Under the pieces are notes generated by a model that did not search any database, had not been told where the DNA came from, and saw nothing but the letters and a program-made list of their open reading frames with translations. Both the position numbers and the translations under genes were made by a program. A stretch of DNA of 62,000 bases, taken from Apostichopus japonicus. Its lineage: Eukaryota > Echinodermata > Holothuroidea > Aspidochirotida > Stichopodidae. Shown piece by piece: positions 24,205-34,196 of the stretch; positions within the stretch are counted from its first letter, which is position 1, and each line of letters begins with the position of its first letter. The stretch covers positions 9,857,501 to 9,919,500 of the forward strand of contig NC_092566.1 of the NCBI RefSeq assembly GCF_037975245.1, in the 5' to 3' direction.

Positions 24205-24429
24205 TGTGTGTATGTGTGTGTGTGTGTGTGGTTGCTACATCCCTATGTCGTGTAGTCAGCACCGAACACAGCAGTAACGTAAATCCAACCCTATTTTCCT
24301 TTTTTTTATCGGCAAACCAAAATTCATTAAGGATGCGGTCGGTGTAGCTAATTCATTTCGATAAAAGTAAAAAATACTTTTCGGGGACGTTTTGGGTGAT
24401 ATTAAGTAACAAATTGTGACACGGTTAGA
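24205..24429. other. GT-rich repeat and flank at the end of duplication copy 2
   Basis: A short TG/GTGT microsatellite (about 24195-24230), where the two copies stop matching, then unassigned sequence. Confidence 0.4.
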
Positions 24430-24614
24430 CAGACGCGTAGCGAGGAATTTGCCAAGGGAGAGGCGAATCTTGTAGGCAAACTATCTAAGCGTAGCGCCAT
24501 CATATATAGTTGGCGCGAATCGTAAGAGAAAATTAAAAACAAATATGCTCAAGGAGGTGGGTGTAGCCCCCTTCCCCTCCTTGGATCCCCCCCCCCCCCT
24601 TGGCTACGCGCCTG
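24430..24614 (+). mobile_element. Short hAT-type MITE (185 bp)
   Basis: Begins CAGACGCGTAGCGAGG and ends CTTGGCTACGCGCCTG, which are imperfect inverted repeats. Perfect 8-bp target duplications CGGTTAGA flank it at 24422-24429 and 24615-24622. It carries the CTATCTAAGCGTAGCGCCA and GTTGGCGCGAATCGTA core shared with the CAGTGGCGG family, so both belong to one MITE superfamily with different ends. Confidence 0.9.
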
Positions 24615-26181
24615 CGGTTAGACATCTTGTAGGAAACAGGCCAAATGGAAACCCAGTTTGATGTGGATCATATATATGATTGTACGAGCTTACACTCATA
24701 CACAAGAGATGTACAGAAATTATGATAATAATCATGAGTGACAACTTTCTATACGGTCAAAAACGACCACGAAGTGTCATTTACCTCATGCAACATGTGT
24801 TGGATGAAGTTTTAGCCGCCGCCAAATATGATTTGGATAAATAATCTCACGCATTATTTTCTATTTATGAGCCACAAAAAAGGCTATGCCACCTAAATGG
24901 GGGGATATTGGATACTATATCCCCCACCTAAAATATTGGGAGGACATGTCCCCCCTGCCCCCCCCCCCATGATCGCCCCCATGTACACAGCAGTCTTGAC
25001 TGTGCGTTGTAACATGTTTTTCAACTTGTGACATGATAGTTGAGCGACTTAATCGCTTGGTATCAAACTGTTCTTGCCTTCTATTAAGTACATCAATACT
25101 CTTCAAGTTGTATCTGTCCTACACAATTTAGCCGGTCTAGATGAAGGATGCAACCATAAATATACAATCCAAAATTATTGCCGTGTTTTTCTGCCTTCTT
25201 AATGACTAAAACATTGACAATGCGTTTCATCACTGAATTGTGATGGTTTTAATTTTTTAGCAATCACTTGATACGATTTAAAACAATATAATCCAATGTT
25301 TTAAATCAATTTCTGCATATTTTATAACTTCGGTTTATGCAGATTTTGGAAATAATAAGTAGACTCTTCGGAGCCAATGTTGGAAGTGTTTGAAAACATG
25401 TTGTTGTCAGTATTCCCAGTATTGCCAAGAGGGTGTTGGAGGGGGTGGGGGGTAGGGTGATATTTAATTATATCGGTAATACCGAAAACTATATGGCTTA
25501 CTTTGTTATATTTCCTCCCTCCGTCCGTCTGACTTAATTGATATATACCTTTCAATTAGTGTTTTGCTATGATAGTCAGTTAAAACACTGATAGCTGCAG
25601 TAGTGATACTTTCAATTTTTTTTTTACTGATGCAGCCTTCACATGTATTTAACATGTAAACGTCTAAATTGGTGAGTTTGCTGTCTAAAAGTATTACCTT
25701 GAGTCGACTTGTACGTTGAGTAGAGCACAGCAAGAATTAGCTATATTTAGTCATAGACTACTGTAAAGCTTGGACTGTGTGGTGAAGGTTTTCAGTTCTA
25801 GAACTCGGCTAGAACTATGGCTTTAAAACTAACAGATTTAAATATCTTACATTATAGGAATATCTAGGTTTACCATTAAATTGACTTATACTTATATTAC
25901 AATCACTCCCTTAGTTGTTACAAACTATTTCATGTGATTCCAAACATAACAAAATCCATGATACTGTGAATGAGTTGATTGTCTCGACCCGCTCAGTGTA
26001 GATCGCCGAGCATAAACTAAACCTATATACACTTAGTATCCAATGCATTACACTCCATATTTTCTGCTTTATCACTGCGGGCGATTTTCTTTGTGTAGTC
26101 ATCTACTATGATTTTGTTTTGTGTAATAGCCTAAGTGATTAATGTAGTTTTGTATGAAGAGATAAGAAGCAGGAATAAAGC
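24615..26181. other. Unassigned sequence
   Basis: Includes a palindromic G/C-rich stretch (about 24898-24985, with ATCCCCCACC and ACATGTCCCCCC) that looks like a transposon end. No gene recognised. Confidence 0.35.
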
Positions 26182-26310
26182 GTCACCCGATGACAGTAAG
26201 GTCGAAATTTACGCTATTCCACTATCCCGAGATAGTGAAATCATGAACGGAATACCAAGTTGCTTGGGTTCACTATTCCGTATGGATAGTGCTAAAAGTG
26301 ATAGCTAAAC
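26182..26310. repeat. Left member of an inverted pair flanking the L2 LINE
   Basis: GTCACC (26182-26187) and GGTCGAAATTTA (26200-26211) are followed by repeats of CACTATTCCG or TATTCCACTATCC. The reverse complement of this order (TAAATTTCGACC 31749-31760, GGTGAC 31781-31786) lies beyond the other side of the LINE. It may be one end of a transposon into which the LINE inserted. Confidence 0.4.
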
Positions 26311-27381
26311 TTTGACAAATCCACTAAATTTACTTGCCTAACAGTAGTCAGTTTACACGTGAGTTGCAGTTACGTACAGTACATACATGTTCCGTAGCCA
26401 ACGGCACTTGCACCAGTATAGCAAGCCTTACATTTTCCTCCGATTTATTGCCCTTAACACGTTCCGTATACCATCGCGTATGTATAGGGAACATTATCAC
26501 CTCGTGTGTAACAGGTAGTACAGTGTTGGAAATCCTTGTTCAATTTCCCGCGAACACACTAAAAACAACTGCCGATTTCCCGATTTTGGTTATATTTTTC
26601 GGGCAAGTCGTTTCCCCCAAATCAAATTAGGCTCCTACGCCTATGCTTGTGGGTGTCCAGGGGCGAAGGCCCCCGGAAAATATTTGTAATTTTGCGTGTC
26701 TGGTGATAAAAAATTAGCAGTTGAAGATGCAAAATAATAACAAATTTTGGAATTTAAATTGTCACGAAACTGATGAAAATTTTAAAATGACAAGTTGGAG
26801 ACTGTACGTAGCAATATTATGTTATGAAAAGAGATTTAAAATGTCTTACAATCTTAAAAAGTTTAACTTACAAAACTTCCGATATTATGAAACAAACAAC
26901 GTTCGGTAAAGCCCCGTTTCTAGACTGCCTAACAATATGCGTACATAAGTTTACAACTGCGGTGTTTAACCCTACTTAAATACTACGTTAGGCTATACAT
27001 GTGCTGCGAATTTTCCCAGGTACCTTGCCAAACAACTGTGAGCTCATCCCCTGTCTAACACCTGTTTGTTAAGATTTTTTGGCATGTTTCCAAGAAACGT
27101 TACATGGAGTTTAACTATTTTGGCTCCATTCTAGAATTAATTAGGTCAGTCAGTAAAGGATCGGTAAAGTTATGCGAAATATTATCTTAGACGTTCAAGA
27201 AAAGTAGGTAAAATATCCCCGTAACATTTAGATAAGTAAAACACACCTCAAGCCAACTGACACCTCCGCATGAACAAAACAATATATTCCCCATGATACA
27301 CGAGGCACAGTCCATACTATACAAGCATAGCACGATATCAAGGCCCCATGGCTATGGCCATCTTTATGAGAGTAACCCTTG
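26311..27381. other. Unassigned sequence with dispersed repeat fragment
   Basis: At 26575-26650 lies an inverted copy of the repeat at 14893-14990 (CGGGCAAGTCGTT and CTCCTACGCCTATG). The remainder is AT-rich and shows no gene. Confidence 0.4.
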
Positions 27382-30300
27382 TAATTATTATTATTATTAT
27401 TACACGAGATTTATATAGCGCCTTATTCAATTAAAAAATTGCTCTAAAGCGCTTTACAGCAAAAGATAAAAAATTTGCCAAAAGTAAAAAAAGTTAAAAA
27501 GGATATAAAAGTTAAGATTGTATAGAAAAATAGAAATGTTAAAACATAAATAGAAAAATAAATAGAAAAATTATGACTAAAATACAAGAATAACACCTAA
27601 ATTAAGTATGTACAGCAAGTATAAAATAAGTACATTAATCTGTGTTGGCAGCTCTGAAAAACAGTGTTTTAAGTAATTTCTTGAATTGCGTTAAGTCTAT
27701 ATTAATATTGCATATGTCCTGGGGTAAGTTATTCCATAATGTGGCAGCAGTATAATCAAAACGTTTAAATTCATATGTTGATGATCGGGTAGAAGGCACA
27801 CTAAGTAAATTTTTATTCATTGAGCGTAAGGATCTAGGCGGAATATAAGGTATGGTCTCATTGGTGATGTAACTAGGGGTCAAGTGATTAAGAGCCTTAA
27901 AGGTAAGTAAAAGAATCTTAAATTTTGATCGAAAACGTACAGGTAACCAATGTAGTTCATACAGTACAGGAGATATATGGTTGCGACGAGGAGTTCTAGA
28001 TATAAGGCGAGCTGCACAATTTTGTGTGCGTTGTAGGCGGTTTGTTAGAGACTGTGAAATACCAAATAGTAAAGAATTGCAATAATCGAAGCGAGAGGTA
28101 ACGAGGGATTGAACCAGTATTTTACATGCATCAGTTGTAATGAAATCTCTTATTCTACCTATATTACGAATATGGAAATAGCAAGACTTGATAATGTGAT
28201 TAACTTGGGTCTCCATGGTAAGATGAGAGTCAAAGTAAACTCCTAAATTCTTAACAATAGATGCAGGATAAATGGTATTGGTCCCAACTGTAATGTGCGG
28301 AGTTACATCGTCTTTCAATTGGGTTTTAGGTGAAAAAATAATAAGTTCCGTTTTAACATCATTTAACATAAGTTTGTTTCTCCTCAACCACATCCCAACT
28401 TTGTTTACACATTCCTGCAACTTTTCTTGTATTTCTGTCCATGACATTTTGGGATCGAACTGTAAATAGAGTTGCGTATCATTGGCGTAGCAGTGGTAGT
28501 TGACTTGGTGACGCTTTATGATTTCACACAGTGGTTTGGTGAACATACAATAAATGATGGGGCCAAGTACTGAGCCTTGTGGGACGCCACTGCTAAGTTG
28601 TACAGCTGTCGACGAAGTCTGGCCAATTTTGACCCATTGCTTTCTTCCTGTCATATAAGATTTAAACCAGCTTAATGCATTTAGTGTAACCCCAAAAGTT
28701 TTTTCCAGACGTTGAAACAAAATTTGGTGGTCGATGACATCGAAAGCAGCGGACAAGTCAAGTAAGATAAGAGCCACATTAAACTTCGAATCAAGTGAAA
28801 CTGCTATTTCGTTGTGCACCTTCAAAAGAGCGGACTCCGTTGAGTGGTGTTGCCTGTAGGCAGACTGGTAAGTATCGTGCAGTGCATTTACAGCTAGGTG
28901 GTGACTTAATCTGTTTGCAACGACTCTTTCAACTAGTTTCGACACAAATGGTAATTGCGAAACAGGTCGGTAATTTAAAAGAGAGTCTTTGTTCAGTCCA
29001 GTTTTTTTCAGGAGTGGAGTTACACACGACTGTTTGAATGATGGCGGAACGAGAGACTCGGCTAGGGATTTATTAACAATGGCGGTAATAATTGGGAGCA
29101 AAACATCAACACACCTCTTCAATATCCATGTTGGCAAAGGATCCATGGAACACGATTTATTTGGTAGACGAAGAATTAATTCCCGTATCTCAGTCTCATT
29201 GGTGGGTTCAAATTGTGAAAGGCATTCTCCATTAAAGGTAACATCGGCTTCCATTATGTCCGTCCAACTGACGTTATTATCGAAACGTTGGTGAATGGAA
29301 GCAACTTTATCTATGAAAAACTCATTGAATTGATTTGCGAGATTCTCGGCCGAGGTGTGATCGGGCAAGGTTAAGCTACTATTTTCTCCCATAATGTGGC
29401 GAGTCAATTGAAAGAGTTGCTTCATGTCGTTACCACATTCAGTAATCTTAGTTGAGTAATAGTTTTGTTTTTCTTTGACAAGTAATTTATTTACATCGCG
29501 GTACGATTGTTTGTAAATCAGAAAATGAACAGTAAGTTTTGATTTTCTCCAGACTCTTTCAGCTTTACGGCGCTTATGTTTCGCATCTCTCAATCTATCA
29601 GAATACCAAGGTGCATTAGGGCGCAATGTGATATACTTCGTGATTATTGGTGCATGAATATCCATTAGGCGTGTCAACTGGCTATTGTAAATGTCAACCA
29701 AATCACATAATGAACGATTCGTAACCATCAGCTCGGCATTATTCCTTATGTCATCCACTAAGTCTGAAATTTGTATAGAGCGATACCTTCGGTACGTTAT
29801 ACATTTACGTGGATGCTTTGGTTTACACATATCAAGGTTGAAATGCACAGCATAGTGGTCGCAGGTTAAGTTTCCATTGGCATCACCAAGATTAGGATCG
29901 GTGATTATCGGAGATCCAGAAAGAAAACCACTCGATGCGGACTCGTTGGTGATAACAGTGTCTAGTGTGTGGCCCGCACGTTGGGTGGGTCCAGTAACGT
30001 TTTGCACAAAACTGTAAGCATTAAGCAAATTGCAGAACCGCTTGGTACTAAGATCATTTGCTTTATCGAGATGAAAATTAACATCGCCAACAATAACAAC
30101 CTTATCAATGGACGAGGCAAGACTCTCCAAAAATTGCGACCATTCATCAAAAAATACTGTATTTTTGAGTCCATTTTTGGTAGAGGGTGGGGGTCTGTAA
30201 ACGACGCACATAATAAATTGAGAATTCTTGTGACTGACCCTACAGTTCATATGTTCAAAATGAGTGAAGCCGCAATTTCGATTTGAGCTTATCACTTCCA

Positions 30301-30900
30301 CAGTTACACAGGAATTGTATAGAATGCCAACACCTCCACCAGGCCTGTTGGCTTGACGAGGTATGTGTTTAAAATCATAACCATTAGGAACAAGATTGCG
30401 TAATGTATGGTTGTCTGTTGGTTCCCTTAGCCATGTCTCAGTAATTGCAAGGACATCAATTTTCTCTGAGGAAACATAGTCGGCAACTGACACAGCTTTG
30501 TTTTTAACTGATCGAACATTAATCAAACAAACAGATAATGGTTGAGGATCGGGGCCCTTAGATTCATCTTTGCAATTGATTACAACAAGATTAATGCTAG
30601 TTACAGTTTTACTAGTTTGTGTGTCGCGATAAAATCTTGGACGTATCAAAGTTTGAATGAAACGGTCGTCATTATCATTGATTTTGTAAGGAGCGCTTTG
30701 TAAGAAAGAAAGATCAACAAGATTGGTAAAATCCACTCCCCTCGACACAATAATGTTACTTACAGTTTTCTGTTGACAAGATCTTACAGACAAATGTCTA
30801 ATGACATGTTTTAGGCCAAAGTTGGCATGATTCACTGATGCTTAATATTGTTTCCATGTTCTTGTAGAAAACGTCAACTTCGCAAAATACAATGAGTTGT
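27382..30900 (-). mobile_element. L2-type LINE, nearly full ORF2 and 3' UTR
   Basis: The coding frame is 30835-27635. On the minus strand a 3' UTR follows with AAAGCGCTTTAGAGCAATT and AAGGCGCTATATAAATCTCG, then a (TAA)n tail ending at about 27382. GCGCTATATAAAT just before a short A/T repeat is typical of L2-like elements. The 5' end is not defined; no ORF1 was found upstream, so the copy is probably 5'-truncated or of a one-ORF type. Target duplications could not be identified. Confidence 0.85.
27635..30835 (-). CDS. LINE ORF2: endonuclease and reverse transcriptase, RT motif damaged
   Basis: One uninterrupted frame of 1066 residues. An APE-type endonuclease lies at about residues 101-335 (LSVCLINVRSVKNK, LAITETWL, RPGGGVGILY, VVYRPP, VIVGDVNFH, GHTLDTVIT, CDHYAVHF). 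The reverse transcriptase follows at about 560-850, with YRPVSQLPFVSKLVERV, motif A LILLDLSAAFDVIDH (Asp693) and GVPQGSVLGPI. The C-terminal region has RLQRTQNCAARLISRTPR and LHWLPVRFRSKFKILLLTF, which is typical of the L2 clade. Motif C reads YANDTQLY instead of YADDTQLY: residue 785 is Asn (AAT, complement of 28481-28483). The first Asp of this motif binds catalytic metal in known RTs, so this copy is expected to be inactive although its frame is open. The long frame implies recent insertion. Confidence 0.9.
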   Translation of the reverse strand: MNHANFGLKHVIRHLSVRSCQQKTVSNIIVSRGVDFTNLVDLSFLQSAPYKINDNDDRFIQTLIRPRFYRDTQTSKTVTSINLVVINCKDESKGPDPQPLSVCLINVRSVKNKAVSVADYVSSEKIDVLAITETWLREPTDNHTLRNLVPNGYDFKHIPRQANRPGGGVGILYNSCVTVEVISSNRNCGFTHFEHMNCRVSHKNSQFIMCVVYRPPPSTKNGLKNTVFFDEWSQFLESLASSIDKVVIVGDVNFHLDKANDLSTKRFCNLLNAYSFVQNVTGPTQRAGHTLDTVITNESASSGFLSGSPIITDPNLGDANGNLTCDHYAVHFNLDMCKPKHPRKCITYRRYRSIQISDLVDDIRNNAELMVTNRSLCDLVDIYNSQLTRLMDIHAPIITKYITLRPNAPWYSDRLRDAKHKRRKAERVWRKSKLTVHFLIYKQSYRDVNKLLVKEKQNYYSTKITECGNDMKQLFQLTRHIMGENSSLTLPDHTSAENLANQFNEFFIDKVASIHQRFDNNVSWTDIMEADVTFNGECLSQFEPTNETEIRELILRLPNKSCSMDPLPTWILKRCVDVLLPIITAIVNKSLAESLVPPSFKQSCVTPLLKKTGLNKDSLLNYRPVSQLPFVSKLVERVVANRLSHHLAVNALHDTYQSAYRQHHSTESALLKVHNEIAVSLDSKFNVALILLDLSAAFDVIDHQILFQRLEKTFGVTLNALSWFKSYMTGRKQWVKIGQTSSTAVQLSSGVPQGSVLGPIIYCMFTKPLCEIIKRHQVNYHCYANDTQLYLQFDPKMSWTEIQEKLQECVNKVGMWLRRNKLMLNDVKTELIIFSPKTQLKDDVTPHITVGTNTIYPASIVKNLGVYFDSHLTMETQVNHIIKSCYFHIRNIGRIRDFITTDACKILVQSLVTSRFDYCNSLLFGISQSLTNRLQRTQNCAARLISRTPRRNHISPVLYELHWLPVRFRSKFKILLLTFKALNHLTPSYITNETIPYIPPRSLRSMNKNLLSVPSTRSSTYEFKRFDYTAATLWNNLPQDICNINIDLTQFKKLLKTLFFRAANTD

Positions 30901-32394
30901 GTTTTGTAGTTACGTGTGATCCGTAACCGACGAGGTGGTTAGGCTATTTGCTATACACTTAACTATGGTAGGATATTATTTTTGCGTATTTTTGGAAATT
31001 CTAGGAAATACTTTTTCTCCCGCTTAATACCAGATGTGGTCTTCCGTTTTATTCATAGATGGGTGTACTAGAGCCTTGTTAACATGACATTAGTTGCATT
31101 TAGCACGATATGCCAGATTCGCATGAATTTTTCGAATGTGTTTTGTTCAATCTTTTCGTAAAATTTGAAAGGTGTACCAACTTACTTTTCGTACACAATT
31201 GGTAATTTCCCTACCGATTTTCGTTTTTTCCCCTCTATACAGTGAAGTGAATACGTTGTGCCTTGAGTATAAACTTAACGCGAATGCAAGAAAACGATGC
31301 GGGGATTTCCGAGGAAACACTGAATTGAAGTCATATTCATACGAAAGAAAACGTTTACTAACTAACATACAATATAAATTAAAAAAAAAAAATTGGAATG
31401 GCAATATTGTTCAAAACATTTCCCGCTAGGCTGAATTTTTACAGCAATCTTCCCGCGCTGGGCCGTGGGTGTCCGTGTGACCCATATACCCTGAAGTGTA
31501 CGAAACTAGCCATTGACATTGCCCTTGTGAGTGGGTTTTACAACCTGCGTCCTGGGTTACCTGCATTCTTGCCTCAGTACACAAAACACTAATGATTATC
31601 AATAACCCAACAGAAGACTCAACATATAATTTTGTTATGTTATTTTTTTTCTTTTTATAGTTTCAAAGGAAATTAAGGAATAGTGGAAAATGAGACGGAA
31701 TAGTGTATTTTCAAATCCACTATTCCGCTGCAATAGTGGTAAATATTCTAAATTTCGACCCCATGTGAGTAAAAACTCACGGTGACATACGAGTAAAGTA
31801 TTTGTTAATGCATTTCACTGAGAACAGAAACGAGTGAAGTTGCATTGAACTATCAACAAATGATTCGGATTTAAGCAGTTTGAACCAGTATCTATCAAAC
31901 ACAATATTTTTTATCGGTGAGCCATCGTGAATATATGATATTTGACAAATACTAAACATATGAAGTATTTGAAGCAAAACTGGTGTTGCATATTTTTCGA
32001 CAAAAGTACAGTTTTGTGTCAACTGGATGTCAACGAAAAAAATCTTCTATGTATACACTCACAAAATCCGAAAAGTCTTCTGTTCTTGTAGACATAATAA
32101 ACGTATGACCAATCTTTCAAACTTATTTGCAGAAATGGTGTGGCTATCCACTTGATGCAACGTATTTTGTATATTTTCGATGTCATTACCAGAACGACCA
32201 AAATCATATACAGCAAAAAAATCTGATAAATTCAATCGTTATACTAAGTATCTATAAATACAGTTAAGCCAGGGTATGTTTAGCACAATAAAGTAAAGAT
32301 ATATATTGTTTAAAATATGAATCAAAATAAAATAAAACTGTTAGCAAACTGCTTATCCACTAGAGAGCCTGTGTAGGAGAATGTGTAAAAGGAA
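30901..32394. other. Unassigned sequence incl. right member of inverted pair
   Basis: 31640-31786 holds the inverted counterpart of 26182-26310 (GGAATAGTGG motifs, TAAATTTCGACC, GGTGAC). No gene recognised in the rest. Confidence 0.35.
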
Positions 32395-32450
32395 GTTGGC
32401 CTGACGTTTCGATCCTAGCAGGATCTTCTTCAAAGGCTAAATGACAAGTA
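32395..32450. repeat. Possible Penelope-like element footprint
   Basis: The plus strand reads GGCCTGACGTTTCGATCC, TAGCAGGATC and TTCTTCAAAGGC. The minus strand therefore has GATCCTGCTAGGATCGAAAC, a small hairpin followed by CGAAAC and GTCAGG. From memory, motifs of this form are associated with Penelope-like retroelements, and the CGAAAC/GTC arrangement recalls part of a hammerhead ribozyme. No RT frame is next to it, so the assignment is tentative. Confidence 0.3.
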
Positions 32451-34196
32451 ACAGTAACAGAAGAACAAACACATGCACAGAATACAGACAGGTTAATGAG
32501 CATGGTGAACACAAAGAGATAGATGTAAGGGGATTAGTAGACAAGGGATGGAGAGAAGAAAGAAACCAACATGGGAAGAGGAGAGGTGGGAGATAAACAG
32601 TGGAGGGACAAAGAGAGGATTAAGGGAAGGGGGTAGGGAATGAACTGGAGAACAACATTTATATCGCAATGTTACGATATTTTTGGGAACAGTTTCTGAG
32701 ATAACAGTATAGGATATTACTTTGACAGTGAAGTGACACAATAAATTTGAATAAATATACGGATAGGTTAACAAATTTCGGCTATTATCCATCTGTTCTA
32801 GTGCTTGCCAGCAAGCAACGTAGCCCTTGCAACCATAAAATCTTTTAGTCGATATGAGAATATTTTGACCGATGTTTCATGATTTGAAGTTGAATTGATT
32901 AAAAACTTACTGTAATGTGATTTATCAGCTGCAGTATCCAGCAGTTGAAATGGATTTCCTTCTTTTGTTATGGTTTAATGACTGAAAGGGGAATCAGTTT
33001 TAAAAAATGACTCTGGACGGCAAAATATGTTGAGAAAAGGAACGAAATGATTTCGGGTTTAGTAACGTATTGGGAATACCGTACCGAACCGAGGAGTGGA
33101 TGATCTCTACAAGAAATAATAATAAATATCTCAAAATCATGCAGTCTACTGCAGCTTCTACTTTGGACCTCCATCATGGTCCTGCTACCCCCCCCCCCCC
33201 GTAACATTCCCGTCCTCAGCCATACCAATTTAACTCAATGCATAACTACTCCCTTGCGTTTCTGCAACGGGTAATACACCGTTAGAAATAGTTGCAGTAA
33301 TTCGTAATGTATGATCTGCATATCGGGTATGCATGAAGTATTTATCCATTACAAATTACGGTTGAATTATCTACAAGTGAAGAGTACATTCACGTATGGA
33401 TTTTCAGATATATATCATCGAGATTCAGACAGGGTATATAGTTTTTTTCATCAATACCTTAGGCAAAATACAAAATAAAAACAATAACAGCGCCAATCTA
33501 TATTTTCCTTTTTCAGGCAGGAACACGCCGTTTAGTTCAACCAAATCAAGGACTTATCTCGGCGAAATACAAACCAAGACCTCAACTGACGACATATAGG
33601 TACACGATCATTTCTTTTGTTATGAAGATTGTAATAAGTGGTCTCACTTTGTATAATTACTAATAATTACTTCTACATCAATCGTACTGGAAATTAAGTT
33701 ATAAAGCTCGATTCGTAGCAACAGTCTGTAATATTTTATTATATTTTGTTCAATTGTGACCAAAGTTTATTATGAGCGAAAGCAGATGGAATGTGTCGTC
33801 ATTAAAAATAGACGTTATTATCAGAGTGTGTAAAAGAACACGTAAACTTGAAGTATAATATAATATTTTGGTAAAAAATTATTGCAATAAATACTTATAA
33901 CTGGTAATTCACACTATTTGAAAATACTTGCAGAAATCAGGAACGGTAATTTAATGAAAAGTCATCCATGAAAGAACCAAACGACTTAACTGATCCACCA
34001 GCATACTTGTGGTGTAGCCTTAAAACAGATTGGTGCTGATGCAGTGGTTTGTGAATACATCCATTTGTAGCCAAGTTTGCTGAATTTTGTACGGTCTCTT
34101 ATTTTTATGTTTTTAAATTGTTATGAATATCTACATACCTTACAGAATTAAACGAGTTATGCATTTGTCATGATAATGTTCTTTTCTTGCTCTTAG
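32451..34196. other. Region upstream of the Ig gene; first exon not located
   Basis: The downstream Ig gene needs an upstream exon with its start codon, ending two bases into a codon. I could not choose one. A frame from 33396 (ATGGATTTTCAG) and a splice-bounded stretch 33517-33598 (TTTTTCAG before, TATAG/GTACAC after) are candidates for UTR or coding exons, but neither is convincing. A poly-C run sits at 33190-33200. Confidence 0.3.

Larger units (their letters stand above)
19006..24210. repeat. Segmental duplication, copy 2
   Basis: Direct copy of 5512-11130. Relative to copy 1 it has gained the hAT-like element at 19055-20166 and a roughly 1-kb CTT expansion (21187-22230). It has lost the second death-domain exon, the SINE, one 0.5-kb tandem unit and the 10347-10644 insertion. 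Identity is high in the last kilobase (about 23220-24200 against 9780-11120). Confidence 0.85.

Noticed and set aside
28272-30286. Plus-strand frames inside the L2 LINE
   Set aside because: Antisense shadows of the LINE coding frame.
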